Origin: a bacterium
GTDB lineage: Bacteria; Chloroflexota; Dormibacteria; UBA8260; Bog-877
DNA: 9,017 nt
Direction of reading: 5' to 3'
Assembly (NCBI GenBank): GCA_021817025.1
Contig: JAKAWF010000117.1
Location: forward strand, 1 to 9,017
Program-made: the position numbers and the translations under genes
The notes under the pieces: model-generated
Told to the model about the DNA's origin: nothing
Database searches by the model: none
The model's input: only the letters and a program-made list of their open reading frames with translations
Shown here: in pieces, positions 6,026 through 9,017 of the stretch
Numbering within the stretch: the first letter of the stretch is position 1
How the letters are laid out: every line of letters begins with the position of its first letter

Positions 6026-6167
6026 CCCATCTCCTCCCGCTCCCATCTCCTGGGCCGCCGCCGGCCCGGCGGCCGAGTCCTTGGGGCGGCCAGGGGGACC
6101 TGAAAGCACCGGAAAGCGTGCTGGCGGCGAGTTGGCCTCAGAGGCGGTCGCGATAATCCCAAACCAG
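6026..6167. promoter_or_regulatory. Divergent spacer between DUF4177 gene and lepA: dyad, tandem repeat, -10 box
   Basis: GGCCGCCG (6053-6060) pairs with CGGCGGCC (6067-6074) around CCGGCC, a perfect 8-bp stem that would fold in the DUF4177 leader or act as a DNA dyad. CCTGAAAGCA (6099-6108) and CCGGAAAGCG (6109-6118) form a tandem 10-bp repeat, one helical turn apart. AGCAC (6105-6109) and GTGCT (6118-6122) are inverted. GATAAT (6152-6157) resembles a -10 element for lepA and would put +1 near 6164, four bases before the ATG. A -35 box is not clear; TTGGCC (6132-6137) is only 14 bases away. Confidence 0.4.
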
Positions 6168-7965
<1,798 letters not shown>

Positions 7966-7976
<11 letters not shown>

Positions 7977-9017
7977 GGGCCCCCCGGGCCGACCGCGTTC
8001 GCTCTATCTGCACATCCCGTTCTGCACCCGGCCCTGCCCCTACTGCGACTTCGCGATCCAGGTCGGGGGCGGGGATCTCCAGGAGCGCTATCTGACCGCC
8101 CTGCTGGAGGAGCTCAGCTGGCTGGCGGAGGCGGGGGTGGCCCGGCCACTGGAGACTGTGTACCTGGGCGGGGGCACCCCGTCCCTGCTGCGGCCGGAGC
8201 TGCTGGAGCGCTTGCTGGAGGCGGTGGCCGCTGGTCTTGGGGTGACCGCCGGGGCGGAGGTGACCCTGGAGGCCAACCCCGAAGGGGTCACGGTCGACCG
8301 GGTGCGCCAATGGACCTCCCTGGGGGTCAACCGGGTCTCGCTGGGAGTGCAGAGCCTGGACGACCGAACCCTGGGCTGGCTCGGCCGCAGCCACGACGCC
8401 GCCCAGGCCGAGGCGGCATTGCGGGCCCTGCGGGCGGGGGGGGTCTCCAATCTCAGCTGCGACCTGATCTACGCCATCCCCGGGCAGGATGCCAAGTCGT
8501 TCGAGCGCGGCTTGCGGAGGGTGCTGGAGCATCAACCAGAGCATCTCTCCTGCTATGAGTTGACCGTTGAGCCGGGCACCCCGTTCGGCCGGCGGGTGGC
8601 GAGAGGTCGGGAGCCCGCCCCCGCGGTCGACGACTTCCTGGAGCAGCGCCGCCTGGCGGTCGCGGTCCTGGGCGCGGCCGGCCTGGAGCGCTATGAGGTC
8701 TCGAACTACGCCCGCCCGGGATTCGAGTCCCGCCACAACCTGGCCTGCTGGGAGGGGGCGGCCTATCTGGCTGTCGGCTGCGGCGCCCACGGCTTCCTGG
8801 GAGCGACCGAGGCCCGCCGGCTGGGCTTCGAGGGGAGGGGACGAGCCCTGCGCTACTGGCACCTGCGCAACGCCGCCACCTACATCAGATCGGTCCGCGC
8901 GGGGGGCCGGGGAGTGCGCGGGCACGAGTGGTTGGGAGCCGAGGACCTGGCCCTCGAGCGGCTCGCCTGCGGGCTCCGCCTGGCGGCCGGGATCGAGCTC
9001 GAGGCGCCGGCTCAGCT
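7966..9017 (+). CDS. hemW: Heme chaperone HemW (radical-SAM family), 3' partial
   Basis: About 350 residues are visible before the window ends. The radical-SAM motif [10 protein letters not shown] (C-x3-C-x2-C) lies near residue 20, preceded by [14 protein letters not shown] (SAM-binding), [16 protein letters not shown] and [14 protein letters not shown] follow. Further on, [22 protein letters not shown] is the HemW HNxxYW-like region, with Cys in place of Tyr. HemW binds heme and an Fe-S cluster and helps insert heme into respiratory enzymes; it is often mistaken for HemN (coproporphyrinogen III dehydrogenase), from which the F after CDF and the HNxxxW motif separate it. Between 7969 and the conserved core there is no ATG, GTG or TTG in frame, so TTG at 7966 is the likely start, overlapping lepA by 11 bases. 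A GTG at 7924 is less likely. Confidence 0.9.

Noticed and set aside
5949..6167. 73-residue N-terminal extension of LepA
   Set aside because: The extension is low-complexity, lacks homology with LepA, overlaps the divergent DUF4177 gene, and the conserved LepA N-terminus starts at the ATG at 6168.

Overview
The window is GC-rich DNA packed with bacterial genes and short gaps. An F420-type NADP reductase, chelatase ATPases with a cysteine insertion, a lepA-hemW pair, and AT-rich -10-like boxes right at several start codons suggest a Gram-positive-like or terrestrial high-GC lineage (Actinobacteriota, Chloroflexota or Dormibacterota-like). This placement is inferred from gene content and base composition only; no rRNA or other phylogenetic marker was compared.

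Left edge (1-117): the right end of an IS200/IS605-type tnpB element. It shows the hairpin and GGGGAGGATGTCAA tail usual for the 3' end of tnpB and its omega RNA, plus an in-frame TnpB-like C-terminal tail. The element abuts the stop codon of a minus-strand F420-dependent NADP reductase gene (78-749).

Centre (814-4479): a plus-strand cluster of an unrecognised 159-residue protein, a 705-residue chelatase subunit joining an AAA+ ATPase to a von Willebrand A domain (BchD/ChlD type), and a separate 343-residue AAA+ ATPase (BchI/ChlI type). Together they would form the ATP-driven motor of a magnesium or cobalt chelatase, which inserts metal into a tetrapyrrole. The large porphyrin/corrin-binding subunit (BchH/CobN) is not in the window, so the metal and pathway stay open.

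Region 4480-5823: a 175-base leader with strong, partly mutually exclusive hairpins precedes a DUF2795 protein gene. That gene runs tail-to-tail into a minus-strand GNAT acetyltransferase gene (COG3375-like), with 49 bases of overlap. The GNAT gene is the second member of a minus-strand pair whose first gene encodes a 69-residue DUF4177 protein.

Right side (6026-9017): a 142-base divergent spacer with a strong dyad and a tandem repeat, then lepA (elongation factor 4) and hemW (radical-SAM-family heme chaperone, cut by the window end). hemW overlaps lepA by 11 bases from a TTG start. The chelatase and HemW both concern tetrapyrroles, but they lie in separate transcription units.
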